Assembly: GCF_027942865.1 (NCBI RefSeq)
Contig: NC_134509.1
Coordinates: 17,688,267 to 17,752,266 of the forward strand
DNA: 64,000 bases
Source: Odontesthes bonariensis
Lineage: Eukaryota > Chordata > Actinopteri > Atheriniformes > Atherinopsidae
Reading direction: 5' to 3'
A program made the position numbers and the translations under genes. The notes below the pieces were generated by a model that searched no databases, had not been told where the DNA came from, and saw only the letters and a list, made by a program, of their open reading frames with translations. This document shows positions 9,601 to 21,600 of this stretch, piece after piece (positions within the stretch are counted from its first letter, which is position 1; the number at the start of each line of letters is the position of its first letter).

Positions 9601-12600
9601 AGCTGTACGGGGGGGGGTGTCTCCACATTTAAGTTCAGCCTCTTTACTGAGCAGGTTCCAAAACACGACGGCCTTCTGCCTCTTCTGTTCTTAACCTTGA
9701 AAAGTCTTAAAGTTTAAGGACTTGTGTCCATTAAAGAAAAACCTCAGAGTTCCCCCAGAGTTCCCTCACAGATCCATGAGAGATCCCTCCCTTTATTATC
9801 TCTGTCTTCGTGTTCAGCTGGAGAACATCTGAAGTGCTCTGAAGGGGAGGTGGTATCTGGCTTTCTGGATGGAGCTGGAGGGAAAAACCTTTTCCTTCAA
9901 AACGATTAACAGTTACATCCAAAAGTTTTGGTAGTGTCAGAGGCTGCGGTGCGTCTCAGTGAGGTATTGATCACTGCCGTTCAATCAATACGTTCAGTAT
10001 TTGTTATTGAGGGATCTGAAGAGCAGCAGTTTGCTACAAGTGATGAAATCAGACGTCTGATTGGTTGATTAAATTCAGACTATCAGACGCTGATCAATCG
10101 TGTGACCAACAGTAAGGAAGGAAGAGAAAGAGGAGGAAGAACAGATGATGGGATGGAAGAGTAAAGGAAAGAGGGGATGAGGGAAGAAGTGGAATGTAGG
10201 AAGGAAGAGATGGAAATAAAGGATGATGATGAGTTTCCTACCCTGGATGTCAGACGTGAGTGTTCCTGACGGTCGGTGTGACGTCTGTTTCAGGGAGACG
10301 CTGGTCTGATCCCGAGGTTCTGCGAAGGTTTGTTCAGTCGCATCCACGAGGCCACGCGGTGGGACGAAGCCTCGTTTCGAACAGAAGTCAGGTGAGTTTC
10401 CAGGTGTTTCCTGTGTCGTTCACACATCAGTTCATCGTTCATGGAGGATGGTCGTTCGTATCGATGAGTCACACTTTGTTTTTGGTGACTGAGAAGGAGC
10501 TTCAACTTTTTCTGGTTTTCTTATTTTCATATAAATAAAGTTTTACAGGTTATTATTTTGAAATAAAACATATAAATGGCTAAATAAATAATAAATATGA
10601 TGGTAAATATCAACGTTAACACAAACTGAAGTTGGTGCAGCTTGAGATAAAAGACTAAAGCTTTGGTTCAGATGATTAAATCATCCTGCAGATCCTGTTT
10701 GATTTGATCGTTTGTCTTCAGCTATCTTGAGATCTACAACGAGAGGGTGAGAGACCTTCTGAGGAGGAAATCCACGCAGACCTACAACCTGAGAGTCAGG
10801 GAGCATCCCAAAGATGGACCCTACGTGGAAGGTAAGACCACCAGGGCGTAGAAACTACTTCCTGTTTGAGGTCATTTCAGCTGAACGTTTCTGATCAAAC
10901 TTCTCATGCTGACGCTGTGGCTGCTCAGATCTGTCCAAACACCTGGTGCAGAACTACAGCGACGTGGAGGAGCTGATGGAGGCGGGGAACATCAACCGCA
11001 CCACCGCCAGCACGGGCATGAACGACGTCAGCAGCCGCTCGCACGCCATCTTCACCATCAACTTCACGCAGGTTCTCCAGACTTTAAGTTAAATTATTCC
11101 TCTAACAGGAGAAGTCTGTAAAGTTGTAAAGTTCAGATAAAACAAACGTTTGTTGTTTCCGGCTCCTCAGACGTGAAGATTCAATGCTTTTGACTTAAAG
11201 GTAAACTGATAAAAATGAGCTGTGTGAATCTTTCCCGTCAGGCCAAATTTGATGCAAAGATGCCGAGTGAAACGGTCAGTAAGATCCATCTGGTCGATCT
11301 GGCAGGCAGTGAACGTGCCGACGCCACCGGAGCCACCGGCGTCCGGCTGAAGGAGGGAGGAAACATCAACAAGTCTTTGGTGACGCTGGGAAACGTCATC
11401 TCTGCTTTAGGTCAGAAACACAGTCAGGAAATGTTGATGCAAACAGCAAAATTAGAAAAGCTTCATATTTCAAAGCTTTTTGACTTTCTTGAGGTGTTTT
11501 TACTACTTTTTATAAAGATTTTAGTTCAGATTTGCTTGGATGGAAACACAGCTGGTGTGTATTCCTCGATGCCAGCTCACCTTCAGGCCCAAAGATTCCT
11601 CTTTGGAGGGTCGATGTTGGTGCATGTTGTAGCGTTTTGCTGCCACTTGGGGGCGGTCTCTTAGATAAGTAGAACAATCTGAGCTGTTGGCTTCTCTTGG
11701 TTGTGTTGGTGCTGTTGTTGGTCCTTTTTCTTTTTTTTTTTGTAATTCACTTTTTTATTGCTTTTCAACAGTACGACAAAAGGAACAACATATATGAACA
11801 ATGACAAGAATAAAACAACATAGCATGAGAAAAAAAAAAAAAAAAAAAAAACAGAAAAAGAAAAACCCACACACAAAACATTACTCGCTAAAAAATGCTT
11901 ACATAAACTAAACTAATCCAAACATAAAAATAATTACATACATCTACATACACAGGGTTAACATCTCCAGCATCTCACCTGGCTCCCTCACTCACGTCCA
12001 ACAACAAATTAGACTTTTGTCACAGTTAGGACACATCTCGCCATCCACATAAAGATTCATCAACATTTCCCCACCAATCAACCATCTCGCACCACCCTTA
12101 TGAAGGGACCCCATAGTTTCATGAATATCTCCTCCTTATTGTTCAGCCTGAAAATCAGTTGCTCGTAGCTCGCTATTTTGTTCATTTCTCCTAACCACTC
12201 TTTAAATGGTATGATATTTTTGGTTTTCCAATGTCTTAAAACAACCCTGCACCCTGTAGTAAGGGCCAATCTACACCATAAAGTTTGCTGGAATGATAAG
12301 TCTATTCCCTCTGTTATTATGCCCAAAATACATAGGGCGGGGCTCTGAGATAAATTTGTCTTGAACACTTTGTTAATGAAAAATATTGCATTTTCCCAAA
12401 GGTTTTGTGTCATTTCACACTCATACAAAATGTGTAAAAGTGTTCCCTTACTCCTCTCACATCTCCAGCACAAGTCAGATTCACAGAGCTTTAGTCTCGC
12501 CATCTTACAAGGAGTCCAATAAAGCCTATGTATGATTTTATATGTAATTAAGCGGGTCTGTATTTCTCTAGATGTCTTATACCAGGATCCGGTTATTTCC

Positions 12601-15600
12601 TTCAACTTCTCCATAGTTATCTCACCCCGTAGATCCTCATCCCATGCTCTCTTGAGACCCTCAAGTTTTGGTGGGTGGGATTGTCTCATAAAACTGTAAT
12701 ATCTAGATGCCCCACCCCTAGTCCCCTGGTTGCTCTGGACTAGTTTTTGTAACTCAGTTTGAGGTAACAAGGGGAGTTTTCGTTGTGCAGACATTATACA
12801 GCTTCTTAATTGCAGATATTTCCAAAAGTCTCGTTTTGGGATTCTGTATTTAGTTGCAATTTGTGTAAAAGACATAAAATTGTCCCCCTCAAAAACATCC
12901 CCAATATAGCTAATCCCTGCTTCAATCCAGGACTTCCAATAGATAGTTTTTTTTCCAACTTTCAATAGTTTGTTATGCCAAAGGGATGACCTTCTAGTAA
13001 AAAAAGGGTTTAGTCTAATAATACGATGTGATGCTTGCCAGGTTTCCCTTGCAAACAACAACAGTGGGTTTCTATATGGAATTTCTCCCTCAGTTTGTGA
13101 AATAAAAGCCTGTAATGGGATTGGCTCAGTAAGTTCTTTTTCAATCAAGACCCAACCCGGAGCTTGGTCCTCTGCAGTATATATTTTGGCCATCTGATTA
13201 AGAGAAAAGGCATAGTGGTACCAGTCCACTCTTGGCAGGTTAAGACCTCCGTCCTCCTTTGCAGCACACATTTTAATTCGATTTAAACGAGGTCTTTTAC
13301 CTCCCCATAAAAAAGCATCTACTGCTGTATTTTGTTGGTCCTTTTTCAAGAGATTACAAAGTTGTCGGCAATCTTTAATTAAATTACATTTAGTTTTATT
13401 TAAAGTGCGCCAAATCATAACAAAATGTTGTCCTGACTGACAATAACTTCAGTTTGTCTGAATTTAGAAGCAAAGAGTTCTGAGTCATCCAGGTCTTTAT
13501 GTCTTTAAGACATGCTTGTAGTCTGACCAACCTATTGGGTTCATCTGGTTTTATAGATAAGTACAGCTGAGTATCATCAGCATAGCAATGGAAATTTATG
13601 CCATGCTGTCTAATAATGTTACCTAATGGAAGCATGTATAAAGTGAAAAGAATCGGTCCAAGCACAGAACCCTGGGGAACTCCATGACTTACTCTGGTGT
13701 GTGAGGAAGATTCTTCATTTACAAGAACAAACTGAAATCTATCAGATAAATATGACTTAAACCAGCCTAATGCAGTTCCTTTAATCCCAATAACATGTTC
13801 AAGTCTCTGTAATAAGATACTGTGATCGACCGTATCAAATGCAGCACTGAGATCCAACAGGACAAGCACAGACACAAGTCCGCTATCAGAGGCTAAGAGG
13901 AGATCATTGGTAACTTTCAGCAGTGCAGTTTCTGTGCTATGATGCACTCTGAATCCTGACTGAAACTCTTCAAACAGATTATTTTTGTGGAAATGATCAC
14001 AAAATTGAGCTGCAACTATTTTTTCAAGAACTTTAGACATAAAAGGGAGATTAGATATAGGTCTATAATTAGCTAACACTTCTGAATCAAGAGTAGGTTT
14101 TTTAAGTAAAGGTTTAATTACAGCAACCTTAAAAGGCTGAGGCACATATCCTGTCAACAAAGACAGATTGATCAAATCCAATATGGAAGTGTCAATTAAT
14201 GGGAAAACCTCCTTGAACAGTCTGGTTGGGATTTTGGTCTAAAATACAAGTTGATGGTTTAGAAGAGACTATTGCTGTTGTTAGTTCAGAGAGATCAACT
14301 GGGCAGAAGCCGTCTAAATACAAATCAGGTTCTAAAGATACCTCTAAAGCTGCTGTCCGGTTCAGTTGGACCGAACAAAGGAAACAGCATGAATGTTTCT
14401 ACGATGTTTATCTGCACTTAAAAATGCAGTTGTGGCTAAAAGCTACTTATCGGTCGACTTTGTTGTTGTTAAGAAGTTCCACCAGGTGCATGATGGGAAA
14501 TATTCTCAGAAAAATCTAGTTGTTGTTTTTTTTCGTCCTCTTTGTTTTGAAAACATGTTTCGGTTCCTGAAGTCACCTGGTTTAGAGAGGATGCTGCAGG
14601 AGAAGCTATAAGGAGGATACTCGGGTGGATCAGAGAGGATTAAAGAGGGTGTGACACATCAGCCAACATTGTAAACTGAAGTCAGAGTAAATATGCAAGT
14701 TATAATGAACAGCTGTAATGTTCATGTGACAGAGATCGTTACACATTAAACAGGACAGGTGAGCAGCTGAGATACGCCTCACAATGGTGAGGCCATCCCT
14801 ACCTATAAGCTCTATCAGAAAGCAAAGTTTTAAGCCTGGTCTTAAAGGTAGAGAGGGTGTCTGCTTCCTGAAGCCAAACTGGCAGCTGGTTCCATAGAGA
14901 GGGGCCTGATAACTGAAGGCTCTGCCTCCCATTCTACTTTTAGAAACTCTGGGAACCTCAAGTAAACCTGCAGTCTGAGAGCAAAGTGCTCTGTTGGGAA
15001 AATATCCAACTGTGAGATCTTTAAGATATGATGGAGCACGGTCATTAAGAGCTTTATATGTGAGGAGAAGAATCTTAAATTCTATTCTGAATATAACAGG
15101 GAGCCAATGAGGAGAAGCTAAAACTGTCCCTGAGGTCCAAGTAGAGGAGATGAAGATGCACAAAGTGGGTAGAATTGGGGGATTTCTGATGGGTCAGCAG
15201 ACCCATTTTTCTCTTCAGATTGCAGGTAAAAATTATCAGTAACTGCAGGTGGTCACACTTTTCCCACATGTTTAAGTTTGTACTGAGGGTGGAGCAGCAG
15301 GTGGGGTCAGAGATGCAGCTTCAATTTTGGAAACTTTCCTGAGCTAATCCTGCAGGTTGTGTCTGACTCAGTTTTAACTGCTGACTGTGTGTCTTCCCGT
15401 CCAGCTGACATGACGCAGGACAGCGTGAACACCAACCTGAAGAAGAAGTCGGTGTTCGTGCCGTACAGAGACTCTGTGCTAACGTGGCTGCTGAAGGACA
15501 GCCTGGGCGGAAACTCCAAGACCATCATGATCGCCAGTGAGCACAGAAACCATGCCATCACACATTTTATAGATTTAATTTATTAGGATCTCTTCATCAT

Positions 15601-18600
15601 CACCTCTGATGTTGCAGACATCTCCCCCGCTGACGTGAACTACGGCGAGACGCTCAGCACGCTGCGCTACGCCAACCGAGCCAAGAACATCATCAACAAA
15701 CCCACCATCAACGAGGACGCCAACGTCCGGCTGATCAGAGAACTGCGGGCTGAAATCGCTCGGCTGAAAGCTCTGCTGGTTCAGGGCAACCAGGTGAAGT
15801 AGCAGAGAGGAAGGTGTGGTAGAAACCTTCAGAGGTCTCCATCAGCGGGTTGGGCTGTTGTTTCTGTAGCTTAGCAACATCTTAGCTGATGATGTCACAC
15901 ACAGCATCAGCAGGTAACTCAGGTGAACTCTCTCAGTAGACAATATGGACAGAAACTCACAGCCAGCAGTTCTCCTTCTCAGTGACATGTCCAGGATTAC
16001 AGCACCTGTTGTTAACCAGCTCTGTGATCCTCCTCCTTTCCTGTTACCGCTCTGTCTGCAGTCTCTGTCTGCCCAGATAGTCTTAAAGGGATAGTTCGCC
16101 TCTTTTGACATGAAGCTGTATGACATCCCATATTAGCAATATCCTTTATTAAATTTGACTTACCCCCTGCTGCGTCCTGTGAGCCGAGTTCCAGCCTCGT
16201 TTTGGCGTTGACGAAGGTAGTCCGGCTAGTTTGCTGGGGCTTAAAAAATAAAGCGTCTTGCTTCTCAAAACAATATGCGTTCAAAAGAGTAATACATTTG
16301 CATCACAAAATCGTTCAACAAAAAAAGTCAGACCTCACATCGCTTGGCGCTATTTTTCTCTCCCTTCATATCAATGTGTTCAGCCACCTGCCGACAGCTG
16401 CACCTGTTACGGTGTTTACTGCTCGGAAGCAGGGGAGTGCTCGGTCTGCACAGTTTACACAGCATGCAGTTTCATGTCAAAAGAGGCGAACTATCCCTTT
16501 AAAGCTGAGCAGAGAGCTGTTCGAGCTGTTCCTGCAGCCAGGTCTCTGCCTGCTCGAGGAGAAGAAATATCTCATCAGGCTGGTTTTTAACTGTGTGCTG
16601 CTGACCTTCCTGTCTGTGTGTGTCAGATCGCTCTGCTGGACTCGCCCACCGCCCTCAGTATGGAGGAGAAGCTGCACCAGAACGAAGCCAGAGTGAGTTC
16701 CAGGCTTCATGGACGGGTAAAAACACGGCAGATGTTTAAAGACACCGGTGTTTAAATGGCTTGTGTCTGCAGGTTCTGGAGCTGACTAAAGAGTGGACCA
16801 ACAAGTGGAACGAGACTCAGAACATCCTGAAGGTGAGTGTCTACAAACGTTTACGAGACACGTGGGCAGGATTCGGATCGTTCAGATGTTTGCATGTTGC
16901 AGGAGGAGACTCTCGCTCTGAGGAAAGAGGGCATCGGTGTCGTGTTGGACTCGGAGCTGCCTCACCTCATCGGCATCGACGACGACCTGCTCAGCACTGG
17001 CATCATCCTGTACCACCTGAAGGTCAGAGGTCACCTGGTGGACAAATGTTACAGCACACGTAGTGATAACTGAGCCCAATCAACGGGTGAATTGTTGTAA
17101 ATACAGTTTGATAATGAGGGTTAAATCAGGCCACAGACCGAGGTTTGTGTTGAGTCGTTTTGTTTCCGCCTCAGGAGGGACGGACGTACGTGGGCCGAGA
17201 GGACGCGTCCACGGAGCAGGACATCAGTGAGTCCTTCAGCTTTCAGTTCATTTCAGGGGACACAAATCTGAGTTTAATCTCAGTGAAAGGAGAAATGTTT
17301 TGTTCATGCTCTGTTTTAAGGGTTTGGGTTATTTTTGCTTCATGTTGGCAAAAAGGACGTCATAAACGCCATAAATCACACACTGATACGTTTGACACAA
17401 ACAGGACGATTCTCAACGCTTACATCACAAAAAATATGGAAATAATCAACGGGGGAAGTTTACCTTCAGGGTCACCTTAGTATTTATAGTAATAGTTTTT
17501 ATTTTTTATAAAGCTCTAATCTTTGAATCTGTTTCTGTTCATGATAAATAAATCCACAGGACTCTGATCTATGAGACTGATTGATTGAAACTCGTGGTTG
17601 AGCTGACTGCACAGTTTCTGTGCTGCAGTCTTGTTTCTGGTGATTGAAACATGTTTTTTCCTCCTGTAGTTCTGCACGGTTTGGACCTGGAGAGTGAACA
17701 CTGTATGTTTGAGAACCAGAACGGGACGGTGACTCTGGTGCCGCTCGGTGCTGCTCAGTGTTCGGTTAACGGAGTTCAGGCGACGGAGCCATCGCCGCTC
17801 AACCAAGGTGAGCAACAAATGTCTGTTTGACCAACCTTCAATTGTTTCAGTGAAACTCTGCTGGTTTCTCCTCGGACCGTTCAGATGTCAGGTCAGCGGT
17901 GTAATTCTGAGGCCCACCTGATGGTGGCAGCAGGGTTCAGTAACACGAAGCAGCCGCTCGCAGCACAGCTCAGATTTTTCTCGATGACAGTCCTGCAGAC
18001 GGAGGTGTACCACGTATGGCGACCTCTGTGTTTGTTGATCTTTATGACATTAATTAAGATGGATATCAGTTTCTATTCAGATATTTTCGCATCCTGACAT
18101 CTGACCCTGAATACAAACTTTAGATGAAGCTGCTTCGGTCACCTGCTTCAAACTAATTATTTCCAGGAGAAATCTGCAGCTTGTGGAAATCTCACAAACT
18201 TCATCCATCCATCATCATCTTCCTCTTATCTGAGGTCAGGTCAGAACCAGCAGGTCCAGCAGGTAAACTCAGACATCCCTCTCCAGCTCCTCCTGCCTCC
18301 TCCCAGGAGGCATCCTAACCAGATGAACCCCCTCAGCTGACTCCTTTCTATGTGGAGGAGCAGTGGCTCTACTCCAAGCTCCCTCATAAAGGTGGAGCTC
18401 CTCCCCTATCTGTAAGGCTGAGCCCCGCCCCCCTCTGAAGGAAACTCATTTCAGCCGCTCGTATCCACGACCTCATTCTTTGGGTCTCTACCCAGATCTG
18501 TGCCCACAGGTGAGGGTTGGAACAAAGATGGAGCAGTAACCTGAAAGCTTCTCCTTCCGGCTTCACCACAACGGACCGGAGCAGCGCCCTCATTACTGCT

Positions 18601-21600
18601 GACGGAGCCCCGATCCGTCTGTCCATCTCTGACTCCAACTCACCATCACTGAGAACCAGATCCAGAGATACTCATGTTTGTTGTTTTGTTGGCAGGTGCC
18701 GTTATTCTGCTCGGGAGGACCAACATGTTTCGGTTCAACCATCCGAAGGAAGCGGCCAAGCTGAGGGAGAAACGAAAGGTGAGAGGGTATCTGTGTCAGA
18801 CCTGGACCTTGTGAAGGTGGAGGGTCTGAACCTGCTGATTTAACCTCCTCTTATCTCCTCAGAGCGGCCTGCTCTCCACATTCAGCCTGTCCATGACGGA
18901 TCTGTCCCAGTCCTGCGAAAACCTCTCCACTGTGATGCTCTACAACCCGGGGTGAGTGAACCAATCAGAAATAACATCAGCTGCATGCGGCGATCGGCTC
19001 AGACCTCTCGTGCATCTTCCCTCTGCATCAAACCTCAGCAGGTTGAGTTTTCAGACTGCAGTCATGGCGTCACCTGATCATCAGCCTGATAAACCCAGAC
19101 AGTCACGATACATCGTTATTTCTTTAAGCTGTAAACTGGTAAATGAATAAAAACTGGCCCCGATCATCAGAATCCTAAATTTCTTCATTTGAACCCTGAT
19201 CCACTTTAGGGATGTCCCGATCCGATCACTTGGCTTCAGACTTGATCAAAATCGGACTTTACATCCCGATCAGGGAATCGGATATATATCTATATATGCA
19301 TATTTATTCTCATTATTTTTTTTTTTATCAGAACTATAATATTTCAAAACAAATAGGAAAAAATAACAGCTTAGTATTTACTGTTATGTGGTGGTACAGA
19401 GTCAGAGCGTCTCAACCATAGACATAATATACGTAGACGCCTCATAGACTGACGCTGCCTATTGGAGCTGACGTATCAGCGCGGCCGCCATCTTGGATGG
19501 GTCTCCAATGCCTCCACAATGCATTTATTTCGACTGAGGAAGGTGTATATCCCGAACTACAATAATCATAACTCCCCGAATTTTTATATCTATGGTCTCA
19601 ACTCCACACAGAAACAACGCATGCGTTATGACGTCACTTTGCTGCCGTAAAGCGAAGCAGAACACGGCAGCAGCTTGAAGCTGGGGGCCGAATGTCTGCG
19701 GTGTGGAGGTATTTTAAAGTGGACGACAAAAACGTTGCAATTGCAAACTGTGAGATATGCAAACTTGGGATTTCAAGAGGTGGCGAGATCATCGCTAACA
19801 TCCTTGATGAGAACAGGAACAGGCTCAAACCTGACAAGGTAGAGATGTTGGTTTTCATCAAGAAAAACGTACATTTCCTTCTGTGAAGCCAGAGGAGAGT
19901 ATTAGGAGTGCAGTTAAAGCACATTACTGGCCTTACTTTATAACACTGTGAAACTTTTATTTGCTTATCGGCCTGCAGGTATTTCAAGCTGCTGCTTGTT
20001 TTTATATTAGAGATTGTTGCACTAAACTACCATGTGAAAAATTTGTTTATTACTTGATTAATTTTGTTGTTCCAGCTTCCTCACAGAAGTGCTCTGTTTA
20101 TAAGTGTTAAATGATAAAATAAGTGAATAAAATAAAAAAAATCAGGGACATCCTGGATCTGTTTCTTCGCCGTTCTTCATTTCTTTAATGTACTGTAGAA
20201 GTATCGGCAGATACTCAAAATCAAATGACTCGGACTCTGGGGCAAAAAAACCTGATCAGGACATCCCTAATCCACTTCCACCAGCAGGGCAAAGCTTTGA
20301 TCTGGTTCCAGCTCCTTATCATCAAGGTTTCCTCTCAAAAAACCCTGAAAGAAAACAAACTGTTGTGATTATGGATCTGCCAGGTCGAGATGAGTGTCAA
20401 TGAGTGTTTGAGGACTTGTTTGGGTTCTTTCTTCGTATATCTGCTGAACAGAGTGATCAACCCCAGTTTTCTGTGCTCTCTACATGATGTGAGTAAATGA
20501 ATTAACTGTGTCCACCCTGTTGTTGACAGTCTCTTCACTGAGAAGGGCCCCGTCTTCCTCAGGTAGACTCAGCCGCCCACTTACTGTCTAACTGTCCCGT
20601 TTTGACCCAGAGTAGCTTGTTGACCCGTCTCGTGTCTCCACCTCAACCCTCACTGTGTGTTCTTGGTTTTTATTTGGCTCATCAGCTTGCCGTGTCCCTG
20701 CCTGGCATTTCATCTCATTTAAAGCTTGTTTTTTTTTCTTTTCATTCGCTGCTTTCACCGACTGAATCTGTTGTGGTGTCACATGACTGTCCTCTTTGCT
20801 TTCTGGGTGATGATGAAAGAAGCTGATGGAGGTGTTTGTGTTGCCAGGTTGGAGTTTGAGAGGCAGCAGCGAGAAGAGCTGGAGAAACTGGAGATGAAAA
20901 GGTAACCAAACTGGATGGTTCGGTGTACAAATCCAGAGATTTAGTTTTGTTCAGAACTTCTAAACTAAAGAACTTTTACCCTTTGCTCCAAAGAAAATTT
21001 GGAGAGATGAACATCACACTGACTTCAGTTCAGCCAGAAACTCTAAAGCTGTCTAAAGGAGTCCAAGCAGAACAGGTCCTGAGGTCCACATCTGTGGGTG
21101 CTTCCATTTTAGGCCACAACATTTGGATTTTTTATGTTGAAATCATGTTGACTGGAAGATCAATAGTTCAGTCTTGGAGAGCTTTTGTGGAAGGTGGCGT
21201 TCCTTCATCGTGTTGATGATTCATGCTGAGGTCGTGGGGGCAACAGTTTGGTTTAATCTGATACAAGGAGCCACAAAAACAGGTGACCAGGTCAAAGAAG
21301 ACGGCATATATCACAAATAAAAGAGTCCAGGATGGAGCCTTGGGGCACCCCTCAAACCAGAAGAGATGTGTACCTCAGAGCTCAGGATGTGATGTACATC
21401 AAAAGATGAGAACCGAGCTGCACCCCGAGTTGTTCCGAGATCAGCTGTTAGTTCTGGACTTTTTAATAGTTTTAGACCTGAACTGGAATGTTTCCAACAA
21501 CTGGAAGATCACCAAAGCTCAGAGCTTTTCTGAAAGTTTCATTCATGACTTTATCCCTCCAGAGCTTTCACTGTTTCCCCCTGAAACAAACGGCATGTTT

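Larger units (their letters stand above)
6602..15793 (+). other. kif16b: kif16b exons 1-10: kinesin motor domain
   Basis: The exons encode an apparently complete motor. The P-loop GQTGSGKS is at about residues 102-109 (exon 9211-9327). Switch [10 protein letters not shown] is at about 217 (exon 10929-11071) and switch II DLAGSE at about 252 (exon 11242-11410). The block ends with [18 protein letters not shown] and NKPTINEDA, leading to the neck. All ATP-binding motifs are intact, so an active motor is expected. Intron 8 (11411-15404) is long because of LINE insertions. Confidence 0.95.
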
